A DNA stretch of 64,000 nucleotides from Pseudobutyrivibrio sp. (GTDB taxonomy: Bacteria; Bacillota; Clostridia; Lachnospirales; Lachnospiraceae), in the NCBI GenBank assembly GCA_024697025.1, contig JAILGH010000038.1, forward strand, positions 1 through 64,000. The letters are read 5' to 3'. The notes under the pieces were generated by a model. The model was not told the origin of the DNA and searched no databases. It saw nothing but the letters and a program-made list of their open reading frames with translations. The first letter of the stretch is position 1, and each line of letters starts with the position of its first letter. Positions 36,550-45,340 of this stretch are shown piece after piece. Both the position numbers and the translations under genes were made by a program.

Positions 36550-37455
36550 TTACATCTCATACTGTTCGGTCTTTACCACCTTGTTAATAAATGCAGTTAC
36601 GATGAGGCAAAGTATTAATAATACAATACCGATAGCGCTGGCATAGCCGTACTTACTGTATTTAAAACCTTGCTGGTAAAGATGAGTTGCAAGGACTTCA
36701 GTTTTGTGGTTTGGACCACCCTCTGTCATGTTGAATACCAAATCAAAAAACTTTAATGAACCGATGGCGTTCAATGACATTGCTGTTGCAACCATAGGTC
36801 GAATCAGTGGGAGTGTGATGTGGAAAAAACTTCTAGCTTTGCTACATCCGTCAATATAGCTTGCTTCATAAAGGGACTTGCTGATACCAGAAATCTGAGC
36901 CATGTAAAGCATCATTGACTGACCAACATACTGCCATAAAGCGACAAAAGCAATTACCCACATAGGAAGTACAATAAAACCACTAGTATCAAATAGCCAT
37001 AGAGGACCATTTTTAACAAAGCCTTCTACACCTAACGTTTCGATAAGCTTGTTGATACCAAACTTTGGGCTAAAGATGAACATCCATAAGAGACCCAAAG
37101 CAGCAGAAGAAAGAACACATGGTAAGTAAATAATATTTTTGAATAAGTTCTTTCCCTTTTCTATATTTGTAAGAAGGCCTGCAAGGAACAAGCCCATAAT
37201 AAGCTGAGTTACACAAGAAAATACTAAAAAGAATAATGAATTCTTTAGCGCAATCCAAAAAGTGTCATCTTTCATTAAATCACGATAGTTTTTTAGTCCA
37301 ACGAATTTTGGACCTAGAATAGATGTTGCCTTGTAGTCACATAAAGAATAGTAGAGTGACTGGCAAATGGGTATAAATAGAACAAAAGTAAATAATATTA
37401 ATCCTGGTGCCATAAAAATAAATATGGCCTTTTTATTTCTTAATAATTTATCCAT
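36550..37455 (-). CDS. Sugar ABC transporter permease, MalF type
   Basis: 301 residues with six spans (first IFIFMAPGLILFTFVLF). The EAA loop reads SLYEASYIDGCSKARSFF. It starts the channel half of the importer, 104 bases after the binding-protein gene, with a terminator-like hairpin in between. AAGGAATAAGG precedes the ATG. Confidence 0.88.
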   Translation of the reverse strand: MDKLLRNKKAIFIFMAPGLILFTFVLFIPICQSLYYSLCDYKATSILGPKFVGLKNYRDLMKDDTFWIALKNSLFFLVFSCVTQLIMGLFLAGLLTNIEKGKNLFKNIIYLPCVLSSAALGLLWMFIFSPKFGINKLIETLGVEGFVKNGPLWLFDTSGFIVLPMWVIAFVALWQYVGQSMMLYMAQISGISKSLYEASYIDGCSKARSFFHITLPLIRPMVATAMSLNAIGSLKFFDLVFNMTEGGPNHKTEVLATHLYQQGFKYSKYGYASAIGIVLLILCLIVTAFINKVVKTEQYEM

Positions 37456-37487
37456 AACCTTATTCCTTAAATATGTTGATTTCTGTT

Positions 37488-37522
37488 AAAAAAAGAAAAT
37501 GGGGCGCAGGGGAATGCGCCCC
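37488..37522 (-). terminator. Partial terminator after the binding-protein gene
   Basis: GGGGCGCA (37501-37508) pairs with TGCGCCCC (37515-37522). On the minus strand it is followed by ATTTTCTTTTTTT. It would lower transcription from the binding-protein gene into the permeases, a common way to make binding protein in excess. Confidence 0.8.
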
Positions 37523-37559
37523 GTAAAACAATAAAGGTGTTGAAGAAAAAGAATGTTAA

Positions 37560-38876
37560 TTAACGACAATTTTCGTTGTAATATTCTTCCATATCCTTAG
37601 CAGCATCCGCTGGTGTTAAATCGCCAAGGAATACTGAAACCATTGTGTCATCAAAGTGTGAACCTGCCTCTGTTGTTGGCAATGACTCGTTGTAGAATCC
37701 AAATGTTCCCTTTGCGTTGCCAAATACATCCATAACGTATGAAAGCTGTGCAGGAGCCTTTGAAGCATCGTATTCAACATTTGTTACAGGAATCTTTCCA
37801 CCAACTTCTGCTGTGTACTTCTGAGCTGTATCATCTGTAAACATCTTTACAAGAGCAATTGCAGCCTCTGGGCACTTTGTATCCTTGCTGATGCAAAGCG
37901 AATCAGACTTAGCAATAATACGGTCAACTCCTGGGAATGCAAATACACCACAGATGTTCTGGAACTCAGGGTCAGATTTTTTTGTTTCACCATTGATTTG
38001 GCCGATAGCCCATGAACCCTGGATAAGCATAGCAGCTTCTCTATTGTAGAAGTTTGCTGTAGCTACGTCATTTGTATCACCAGCAGCTGTAGGCTGGAAG
38101 TACTTAGAAAGTGCTAAGAGCTTGTCGCATGCAGCCTCAAGCTTGCCATCTTCCCAAGAAGCAGAACCATCTGCAAGTGCAGCAAGGTCAACGCCCTCTG
38201 CCTCACAAAGGTAACCAGCTACCATTGATAAGCACCATGCTGTACCAGCTGAGATAGTAATAGGTGTATATCCCTTAGCCTGAAGTTTCTCACAAGCATC
38301 GATCATCTCGTCGAAGTTTGTAGGAACCTTTGCCCCTGCATCTTCAAACATCTCTGTGTTGTAGAAGCAGCAAGCTGCAGCTGTGTTAAGTGGAATAGCG
38401 TAAACACTACCATCGTATGTCTGCTGTGAGAATACAGCATCACCTGCGAAGGTGTCTTTCCAACCATCTTGAGCCAGAGCTTCATCTAAGTTCATGCAAA
38501 GACCATCAGCTGGAGAAGCTCCATCAGGAGTTACATAATCTGAAAGCTGTGGACCTGGGCTACAAATAAATACGTCAGGAGTCTCACCTGATTGAACAAG
38601 AGCATTAAGCTTTGCATAATACTCTTCAAGGTTAGTTGTAACAGCTGTTACGTGATACTTGCCCTTGTACTGCTCGTTGAATCTGTCAAGTGTGTCCTTG
38701 TAGCCAAGAGAAATTAAATCCTCTGTAGCGTCTAAGTCATCCCAGAACATCCATGTGATTTCCTGAACTCCATCAGCAGAAGCTGAAGATGAACCATTGC
38801 TTCCTGAACCACATCCTGTAAATAAAGATGCTGCCATGAAAGCAGATAATAGTGTTGCTAAAATCTTTCTTTTCAT
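37560..38876 (-). CDS. Sugar ABC transporter binding lipoprotein
   Basis: 438 residues of the extracellular solute-binding protein family 1. The signal peptide ends with the lipobox LFTGC (lipidated Cys22), then a Gly/Ser linker. The mature part begins EITWMFWDDLDATED and has the two-lobe pattern of the maltose-binding-protein class. It captures the oligosaccharide outside the cell; the ligand is probably a xylo- or arabino-oligosaccharide given the GH43 in the operon. First gene of the operon, opposite the AraC regulator. Confidence 0.9.
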   Translation of the reverse strand: MKRKILATLLSAFMAASLFTGCGSGSNGSSSASADGVQEITWMFWDDLDATEDLISLGYKDTLDRFNEQYKGKYHVTAVTTNLEEYYAKLNALVQSGETPDVFICSPGPQLSDYVTPDGASPADGLCMNLDEALAQDGWKDTFAGDAVFSQQTYDGSVYAIPLNTAAACCFYNTEMFEDAGAKVPTNFDEMIDACEKLQAKGYTPITISAGTAWCLSMVAGYLCEAEGVDLAALADGSASWEDGKLEAACDKLLALSKYFQPTAAGDTNDVATANFYNREAAMLIQGSWAIGQINGETKKSDPEFQNICGVFAFPGVDRIIAKSDSLCISKDTKCPEAAIALVKMFTDDTAQKYTAEVGGKIPVTNVEYDASKAPAQLSYVMDVFGNAKGTFGFYNESLPTTEAGSHFDDTMVSVFLGDLTPADAAKDMEEYYNENCR

Positions 38877-39232
38877 TTACCGTTCTCCTCCAATAATAAG
38901 CTTTTTGGACACCAATGATATTTGTAATAAACATCCCCGTTCATTGGCGTCTGATTATAACTCTCTTGAGATAAATTTAGCATAGTGGTATTAAAAGTAT
39001 CTTTATAATTGTTGTTTATCAGTTATCAAAAATTGCTGTGATGAATATGTGAACAATTGTGCTATTAGCTATAGTTTACTATTTATGCCACACCAAAATG
39101 TGCAATATGCACAAAAAGATAAGGCCAATATTAATTATAAATAAATTAGGGGTTGATTTTTTGGGCAATAAGAGCAAAAATTAGAAAGGTAAATAATTGT
39201 TAATTATTGCTTTGTATTGACTGGGGGATAAT
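38877..39232. promoter_or_regulatory. Divergent control region of the first glycan locus
   Basis: 356 bases between the binding-protein gene (minus) and the araC-type gene (plus). 39099-39113 is the perfect dyad TGTGCA-ATA-TGCACA, a candidate operator. 38908-38918 (GACACCAATGA) pairs with 38941-38951 with one mismatch and would form a hairpin in the binding-protein mRNA leader. The rest is A/T-rich with no frame. Confidence 0.5.
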
Positions 39233-40117
39233 ATGATTGAAAATTTAGATGGTATCTTTGAAACCGTAAATTTCAAACAGAGCACTACAGTAAAGCTATA
39301 TGACAATGATGAATACGAGGATTATCCTTTGCATTGGCATCCGGCACTTGAGATTGTCATGCCAACTGCTAATGGATACAGGATGCATTTTTCCAATACG
39401 GAGGTAGAGCTTAGAGAAGGGGATATATGTATTGTATGTCCAGGCTGCCTTCATGGAATGTTTGCACCGGAGAATGGTCGCAGAATAATCTTTCAATCCA
39501 ACACTAACTTCCTTAGATTTATGAGAGAGGTTGAGGTGCTCATTTCATTTATGTCACCTTACTGCATCATCACTCCTGAGGATTATCCTACAATCCATGA
39601 GACTTTAAGGGGCTACATGATTGATATAAAGGATGTGTACAATAGTGGGGCTGCCTTTGCGGAGGTTACAATTTATAGCAAACTGTTAGAGATGCTTGTT
39701 TTGATTGGAAAGAATTATTCCAATAGAAAGAATGTTGCTGAGGATTACTATCCAGCGGCAAGAGATGAATACGCAACAAAGTTTGTTGAGATATGTGATT
39801 ACATTAACGCACATTGCTCTGAGGATCTAAAGCTTGATGATGTGGCCAACATGAGTGGCTTCAGTAAGTTTTATTTTGAGCGACTTTTCAAGCAGTTTAC
39901 TGGTACAAGCTTTTACAAGTACGTTAATCAAAAGCGCATCTTTAAAGCACAGGAGCTTTTGATAGAGCCAGGCAACTCTGTTACTGATGTTGCCCTTAAC
40001 TGTGGGTTCACTTCCATATCTTCGTTTATACGAATGTTTAAATTGCAAAAGGGATGTACTCCTACAGAGTTCAAGAGCATGTATTGGTCAACCGATACTG
40101 CCAATATGAATGCATAA
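39233..40117 (+). CDS. AraC-family transcriptional regulator
   Basis: 294 residues. An N-terminal cupin sugar-sensing domain (HWHPALEIVMP near residue 30, EGDICIVCPG) precedes the C-terminal double helix-turn-helix (LDDVANMSGFSKFYFERLFKQ, VTDVALNCGFTSISSFIRMF). It is transcribed away from the sugar-import operon and probably activates it when oligosaccharide is present. GGGGGATAAT precedes ATG 39233. The palindromic repeat follows the stop. Confidence 0.9.
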   Translation: MIENLDGIFETVNFKQSTTVKLYDNDEYEDYPLHWHPALEIVMPTANGYRMHFSNTEVELREGDICIVCPGCLHGMFAPENGRRIIFQSNTNFLRFMREVEVLISFMSPYCIITPEDYPTIHETLRGYMIDIKDVYNSGAAFAEVTIYSKLLEMLVLIGKNYSNRKNVAEDYYPAARDEYATKFVEICDYINAHCSEDLKLDDVANMSGFSKFYFERLFKQFTGTSFYKYVNQKRIFKAQELLIEPGNSVTDVALNCGFTSISSFIRMFKLQKGCTPTEFKSMYWSTDTANMNA

Positions 40118-40121
40118 AAAT

Positions 40122-40213
40122 GGTCAAGGGGTGGTCCAAGGGGACGGGGTTAGTGGTCCATAATGAACTATTATGGACCACTAACCCCGTCCCCTTGGAC
40201 CACCCCTTGACTA
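40122..40213. repeat. Long palindromic repeat, copy 2
   Basis: A hairpin of about 42 bp: 40122-40164 pairs with 40170-40212 around loop GAACT. The inner stem matches copy 1 at 34461-34566 with one changed pair (CCAAGG for CCAGGG), and the loop is the reverse complement. The outer parts of the stem differ between copies. It lies between two convergent genes and probably terminates both. Confidence 0.85.
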
Positions 40214-40229
40214 CCCCTAGTCCGTTGTT

Positions 40230-40832
40230 TTATTCTGGGAAATTCTCTGCCAACTCACATATAGTCTTTACACACATGCCTTCGCCAAGTGTGCCGCTGT
40301 CTAGGATAACATCATACTCTCTAAAATCACCCCAGTTTTTATCGGTGTAATATTTGTAGTATGTCTTACGCTGCTTATCCTTTTTAGCAAGACGCTTTTC
40401 AATGCTGACATCCTCTATGTTTTCGTATCTATCAAGGACACGCTTTTTTCTGTGTTCCATGTCTGCATGAATCATAACATTCATACATCTGATTCCTTCC
40501 TTGCGAAGGATATAATCTGCACAGCGGCCAACGATTACGCATGGCCCCTTATTTGCAAATTCAAGAATTACCTTTTTCTGTGCTATAAATATTTCGTCCT
40601 GAGGACTTTGAAAATACATTGTTCCAGCTGCTGAAATGTCAAACCACATTGCAGTAGAAGAGGTGTATTCGCCCTGTGTTTCAATAAGTTCCTTTGCATA
40701 TCCGCTTTCTATGGCTACACGATTTACGATTTCACCATCATAAAAAGGAATATTAAGCTGTTTTGCAACTGCCTCTCCGATGCTATGACCACCGCTGCCG
40801 AACTCTCTGCTAATAGTAATTACTGGATACAT
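40230..40832 (-). CDS. Cytidylate-kinase-like protein
   Basis: About 200 residues of the Cytidylate_kin2/AAA_26 group. It has ITISREFGSGGHSIGE at the N-terminus with the P-loop-like segment, CVIVGRCADYILR and a LID-like basic region (KKRVLDRYENIE). Members are widespread in Firmicutes and their true substrate is unsettled. ATG 40832 has GGAGGG upstream; the in-frame TTG at 40847 lies in that site and is rejected. Confidence 0.82.
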   Translation of the reverse strand: MYPVITISREFGSGGHSIGEAVAKQLNIPFYDGEIVNRVAIESGYAKELIETQGEYTSSTAMWFDISAAGTMYFQSPQDEIFIAQKKVILEFANKGPCVIVGRCADYILRKEGIRCMNVMIHADMEHRKKRVLDRYENIEDVSIEKRLAKKDKQRKTYYKYYTDKNWGDFREYDVILDSGTLGEGMCVKTICELAENFPE

Positions 40833-40905
40833 AGTATTTCCCTCCAATTAATTTTTGACTTGTTGAGAAAATCCTGTTTTCCCTCAAACTTCTCCTAAAC
40901 TTATT

Positions 40906-41559
40906 TTAAAAGTTTACCGACAAAAAGTCAAAAAGAGTTAGATTTGTCTGATTATTGAGAAAGGCGGCTTCTTCAGCCATTTCTCCCGAATCTCCACAGA
41001 TGTCGACTCCGATTATCTGATGATTTTTTAAAAGCACATTTAGAATATCAATCATCTCATCTAAGGTCATTTCACCCTGGTCCCAGTCACTTATACAATA
41101 GTCCTTGCTTAGAATATCCTTATCAATAGAAATGTATAAAGGTAAATCAGTGGGAATGTCGGAAACAGGAATCTCATCACCTGTTCCGTAGGTGTAAACA
41201 TTTTTTAGATTTGGTAAAGTATCCTTGGCTTCAAGAACCCAGCCGCCACAGGAGGTTATGGCACCAAAACTAGGTGGCTGATTGTCGGGATGATTGTCAA
41301 GCAGCACCAGATTGAAATCCTCTTTAATTTTTGAAAGCCAAAGTAGGCTTAAGTAGTGGTAATTTCCTGAGTCGATAAAGTGAATGCCAGAAGGAGAGTA
41401 ATCCTTTATTCTAGAAAGAATAGTCGCCTTTGCAGAGTCGTCCAGATAGCAACGGGTGCCATCTAAATCTCTGCAATCGACTATGTTAAGATCTTTTATT
41501 TTATTAAAAAAATCCTGATGCCCGTAGACATCAGTCATTTTTATCATCACTGTATTCAT
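40906..41559 (-). CDS. Arginase/ureohydrolase-fold protein
   Basis: 217 residues, shorter than arginases (about 300). The metal-site signatures are recognisable: DNHPDN (Asp88, His90, Asp92) and SIDKD (Asp146, Asp148), with DSGNYHY in place of the usual first His motif. It may therefore keep the two-metal centre, but its substrate need not be arginine. It begins two bases after trkH in an apparent trkA-trkH-arginase operon, which is an odd pairing. Confidence 0.75.
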   Translation of the reverse strand: MNTVMIKMTDVYGHQDFFNKIKDLNIVDCRDLDGTRCYLDDSAKATILSRIKDYSPSGIHFIDSGNYHYLSLLWLSKIKEDFNLVLLDNHPDNQPPSFGAITSCGGWVLEAKDTLPNLKNVYTYGTGDEIPVSDIPTDLPLYISIDKDILSKDYCISDWDQGEMTLDEMIDILNVLLKNHQIIGVDICGDSGEMAEEAAFLNNQTNLTLFDFLSVNF

Positions 41560-41561
41560 AA

Positions 41562-43061
41562 TTATTTAATCATTATTTTTCCAGAGTTTTTAAGCTCTTT
41601 ACACTGACGTTTATTAAACAAATCATTCCAAATGCTAGGATGGAAGAGCATGAGTATTGGGAACAACTCAAGTCGACCTGCTAACATATCGAATATCAAT
41701 ACAATCTTAGAAAAATCAGAGTAAAAACCAAAATTAGCTGTTGGTCCTACCAGACTAAGTCCAGGTCCAATGTTACTCAAGGTGGCAATTACTGATGTAA
41801 AGATTGTAGAGAAATCCAGGTCTTCAAATGAAAGACAGAAGATACTTACAAAGAATACAAGCATAAATGTGCCAAAGAATACATTGTTTGAACGAACTGT
41901 CTCGTGGTTTACCGGCTTGCCATCCATGATTGTCTTTTTGACGCTACGAGGATGGATGTAGCTGGTAAGCTCCTTGTGTACAGCCTTTCCCATAAGTACG
42001 AAACGGGAAACCTTGATACCACCACCAGTTGAACCGGCGCAGGCACCAATAAACATCAACAGTACCAATACGCATCGGCTGGTCTGAGGCCATGCGTTAA
42101 AATCTGCTGTAGAAAAACCGGTAGATGATTGGATGGAGGTAACCTGAAAGGCTGCCTTTGTAATAGCGTCAAACAATCCCTTGCTGCTGTTAAGTGTGTT
42201 GATAGTAATGATACCAATTGAAGTAGCTGTCAAAAGTGAATACATTCTAACCTCTTCCATGCGGAAGGCATCCCTTGCATGGTGGAAGAGTATGTAATAG
42301 TAAAAATTGAAATTGATACCAAATATAAACATAAATGCAGCAACAATCCATTGGCATGCCACATTAAAGCCGCCCAAACTGCTGTTGTATATACCAAAGC
42401 CACCGGTACCGGCTGTTGCGATACCTGTGTTGATTGCCTCAAATGGAGTCATTCCTGCACATAAAAGCATAATGATTTCCAAAGCGCAAAGCCCTAAATA
42501 AATAAGGTAGAGCATCTGTGCTGTGTTCTTAAGCTTTGGTACAAGCTTTCCAACAGATGGTCCTGGTGACTCGGCCTTCATAAGATTGAACTGAGAGCCA
42601 TCGCCACCTGCCAGTGGAATAACTGTAAGCAAGAATACCAAAACTCCCATACCACCAACAAGGTGAGTAAAGCTTCGCCAGAAAAGTGAAGCATGAGAGA
42701 GCAACTCTACATCGTTAAGTATTGAAGCACCGGTTGTTGTGAAGCCTGAAGCAGACTCAAACAAAGCATCGATATAATGTGGAATCTCGTTAGTTAGCCA
42801 TAAAGGTATGGCACCAATTGCAGAGAGAACCACCCAGGATGCACCTGTACAGAAGAATCCTTCCTTAAGATAGAAGGAGAATTTTTTAGGTTTAAAATAA
42901 CTGTTTATTAATCCAAGGACTAAGCATGGAGCAGCCACTAAAGCGTACTGTACCCATACATCTTCGTGATATATAAATGCAACCAGCATAGGAAGCATAA
43001 GAAACAGGCCCATAAAACCAATGACATAGCCCAGGATAAAACGTATGACTGATTTATTCAT
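41562..43061 (-). CDS. trkH: Potassium uptake channel subunit TrkH
   Basis: 499 residues, membrane. The four selectivity-filter regions of the SKT family are visible as SASGFTTTGAS, GTGGFGIYN, STGFSTADFN and NIGPGLS, each between hydrophobic hairpins. It moves K+ (with H+ or Na+) under control of the TrkA ring. It lies 5 bases after trkA with GAGGT before the ATG. Confidence 0.93.
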   Translation of the reverse strand: MNKSVIRFILGYVIGFMGLFLMLPMLVAFIYHEDVWVQYALVAAPCLVLGLINSYFKPKKFSFYLKEGFFCTGASWVVLSAIGAIPLWLTNEIPHYIDALFESASGFTTTGASILNDVELLSHASLFWRSFTHLVGGMGVLVFLLTVIPLAGGDGSQFNLMKAESPGPSVGKLVPKLKNTAQMLYLIYLGLCALEIIMLLCAGMTPFEAINTGIATAGTGGFGIYNSSLGGFNVACQWIVAAFMFIFGINFNFYYYILFHHARDAFRMEEVRMYSLLTATSIGIITINTLNSSKGLFDAITKAAFQVTSIQSSTGFSTADFNAWPQTSRCVLVLLMFIGACAGSTGGGIKVSRFVLMGKAVHKELTSYIHPRSVKKTIMDGKPVNHETVRSNNVFFGTFMLVFFVSIFCLSFEDLDFSTIFTSVIATLSNIGPGLSLVGPTANFGFYSDFSKIVLIFDMLAGRLELFPILMLFHPSIWNDLFNKRQCKELKNSGKIMIK

Positions 43062-43066
43062 GCTGA

Positions 43067-44455
43067 TTACCTCAATGTATCTACAATATTACTAAAGCCT
43101 GAGTGAGTAGTAACAACCATAACTGTATCCCCAACTTCGATTGTATCAGAACCGCTTGGAATAATGATTGTACCATTGCGGTTGATAAACGCGATAAGTA
43201 CATTGTCCTTAAACTGAAGCACAGAGAAAGGAACTCCTGTAGCCTTTGATTGCTCGCTGATGTTAAACTCGATAGCCTCAACCTTCTGATCGAAAAGATG
43301 GTAGAGAGTAAGGATATCGTTTCCATCACCTGACGCACTCTTGGCTCGGACATAAGCGATGATTGACTCTGCAGTAATGTGTCTTGGATATACCACCGAG
43401 CCCAAGTTTAACTGTGAAAGTACATTATCAAAGCTGATTCTGTTTACCTTTGTGACAACCTTGGCATTGCTAACCTGGTTGGCATAAAGTGTGAGAAGGA
43501 TATTCTCCTCATCAATACCGGTAAGTGGTACGAAGCTTTCAACAAACTCGATGCCTTCCTCACGAAGAAGTGACTCGTCGCCACCATCACCATTAATGAT
43601 AGTTGCCTTAGGAAGAGCAATAGAGAGGTCGTCGCAGCGACTCTTGTTTCTTTCTATAATACGTACGTTGATCTTGGCCTGTAACAATATCTTGGCAAGA
43701 TAGAAGGATGCCTTGCCACCGCCAACAATCAGGCAATCCTTAACCTGTCTGGTCTTAAATCCAATTTCATTAAGGAATGTACGGGCAAATCGTCTTGCAC
43801 CTACGGCACATACAATATCACCAGCTGTAAGAGTAAAGTCACCGCTAGGGATGATAACCTCTGTTCCGCGATTAACAGCTGTGATGAGCACCTTGCTTGA
43901 AGTAGAAGAACTCAAGTCCTTGATGGTAAGTCCGTCAAGAATGTTGCCCTCCTCGATTTTAAACTCAACCATTTCAGCCTGACCATGTGCGAATGATGAA
44001 ACCTCTAGAGTAGAAGGCAATGAGAGGATAGATGAAATCTCTCGAGCAGCCTCTAATTCTGGGTTGATAATCATTACAAGACCAAGCTTCTCCTGAAGAT
44101 ATGAAATTTCTTTTGAATAATCCGGGTTTCGAACTCTGGCAATAGAAGCACAATCACCCACTTGCTTTGCAATTGTACAGCAAAGAAGATTGAGCTCGTC
44201 AGAGTTAGTAACGGCAATAATGAGATCTGCGTCATTGATGCCTGCCTCTACCTGAGTGCTGTAGCTGGCACCGTTGCCCTTGATTCCCATTATGTCATAT
44301 AGATTTGTGAGATTATCCAGTCTGTCCTGGTTCTCATCGATAATTACAATGTCGTGACCTTCTTTTGAAAGTCTGTCTACGAGGGTGCGGCCAACCTTGC
44401 CACAGCCTACGATAATAATCTTTAGTCCTCGCTTAGAGGATTTGCTAAAAGCCAT
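43067..44455 (-). CDS. trkA: Trk potassium transport regulator TrkA
   Basis: 462 residues with two tandem RCK units. Two Rossmann nucleotide sites are seen, IIIVGCGKVGRTLVDRL near residue 13 and CLIVGGGKASFYLAKIL near 240, each followed by a TrkA-C domain. It binds NAD(H)/ATP and gates TrkH from the cytoplasm. GGAGGCGG precedes the ATG. First gene of the operon. Confidence 0.93.
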   Translation of the reverse strand: MAFSKSSKRGLKIIIVGCGKVGRTLVDRLSKEGHDIVIIDENQDRLDNLTNLYDIMGIKGNGASYSTQVEAGINDADLIIAVTNSDELNLLCCTIAKQVGDCASIARVRNPDYSKEISYLQEKLGLVMIINPELEAAREISSILSLPSTLEVSSFAHGQAEMVEFKIEEGNILDGLTIKDLSSSTSSKVLITAVNRGTEVIIPSGDFTLTAGDIVCAVGARRFARTFLNEIGFKTRQVKDCLIVGGGKASFYLAKILLQAKINVRIIERNKSRCDDLSIALPKATIINGDGGDESLLREEGIEFVESFVPLTGIDEENILLTLYANQVSNAKVVTKVNRISFDNVLSQLNLGSVVYPRHITAESIIAYVRAKSASGDGNDILTLYHLFDQKVEAIEFNISEQSKATGVPFSVLQFKDNVLIAFINRNGTIIIPSGSDTIEVGDTVMVVTTHSGFSNIVDTLR

Positions 44456-44613
44456 TTTTCCGCCTCCAAATTTATTATTTTCCCTTTAAAATGTTACTTG
44501 TTGGACGAGTATTGATTATTTAAAAATAAAATCTCATAAAACTCAAATAATAAGTTGATTTCCATAGTTACTGAGATAAATATTTCTTTTATAGAAATAC
44601 TTCTATAAAAATA

Positions 44614-44643
44614 AAAATCCTTAATAAAACTATTAAGGATTTA
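44614..44643. terminator. A/T-rich bidirectional hairpin
   Basis: AAATCCTTAATA pairs with TATTAAGGATTT around AAAC, with A and T flanks. A second hairpin TATAGAA/TTCTATA lies just before it (about 44590-44606). It follows the stop of the orphan gene at 44700 (minus) and precedes trkA, so it probably ends the orphan transcript. Confidence 0.65.
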
Positions 44644-44699
44644 GCATAAATAATAATCATCCATATGATACTGTAGTCCAAAAATTGCAAAAGTTCAAG

Positions 44700-45200
44700 T
44701 TAAATTCTTACATCTACCTTTCTGGTGATTTTTTTCGCAGCATCATAAAGGTCGTTTAGATATTTAGAGTCTTTGGAAAAGAACTTGTCAAAACGCTTAG
44801 AATTAAGGTTTTTCGCGGCAGAGTCAGAGACTTCCAAAGTGCCGTCTTTATTAGCTTTTATGCCGATTTCTTTAAGCTCTTTTGCATATTCGTTATTTAA
44901 ACGTTTTATGGTTGCTGCAGCCTTTTTTACAGTTGAATTGCTTGTGTCATATGTAGAAGTAGAACTGAGGGTATTATTTACCGTGTCAGTAAAAGCTTTT
45001 AATTTTTCTTGTATCTGCGCCTCGTTAGAATCTTCGAATTTATAGTCCTGAAGTTTTTTAATTGCATTTCTTAGGGCGCTGGCATCAGCCATAGAAAGAG
45101 TACCAGCAGAGGAACTGCTCCTGGTTGAACCGGTCACAAGCTTTGAATAGCTGTGATAATATCTTCTTATACTAAGTGAATTAGTGACTACAAGAGACAT
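44700..45200 (-). CDS. Unknown 166-residue alpha-helical protein
   Basis: I do not recognise a family. There is no signal peptide or membrane span. The protein is Ser/Thr/Lys/Ala-rich and mostly helical, with a Ser-rich linker near 28-33 and a central region of Asp/Asn/Thr residues. The N-terminus (VVTNSLSIRRYYHSYSKL) and the overall style recall flagellin-type or hook-associated secreted proteins, but this is only a resemblance. AAAGGAAA precedes the ATG. It stands alone between trkA and the divergent guaA. Confidence 0.6.
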   Translation of the reverse strand: MSLVVTNSLSIRRYYHSYSKLVTGSTRSSSSAGTLSMADASALRNAIKKLQDYKFEDSNEAQIQEKLKAFTDTVNNTLSSTSTYDTSNSTVKKAAATIKRLNNEYAKELKEIGIKANKDGTLEVSDSAAKNLNSKRFDKFFSKDSKYLNDLYDAAKKITRKVDVRI

Positions 45201-45340
45201 ATGGTTTCCTTTCTACAAACATCTTCTTTAATATATATCGAAGAAAATTATTATTTGTTAATATTTCTAATTGAAGAAAAGAAGAAATTATACTATATTA
45301 TAGAAGATTTTATGAATAAAGATTCTTAAAGGAGTGTCTA

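Noticed and set aside
45201-45340. Guanine riboswitch before guaA
   Set aside because: The leader is short and A/T-rich with no three-way-junction signature.
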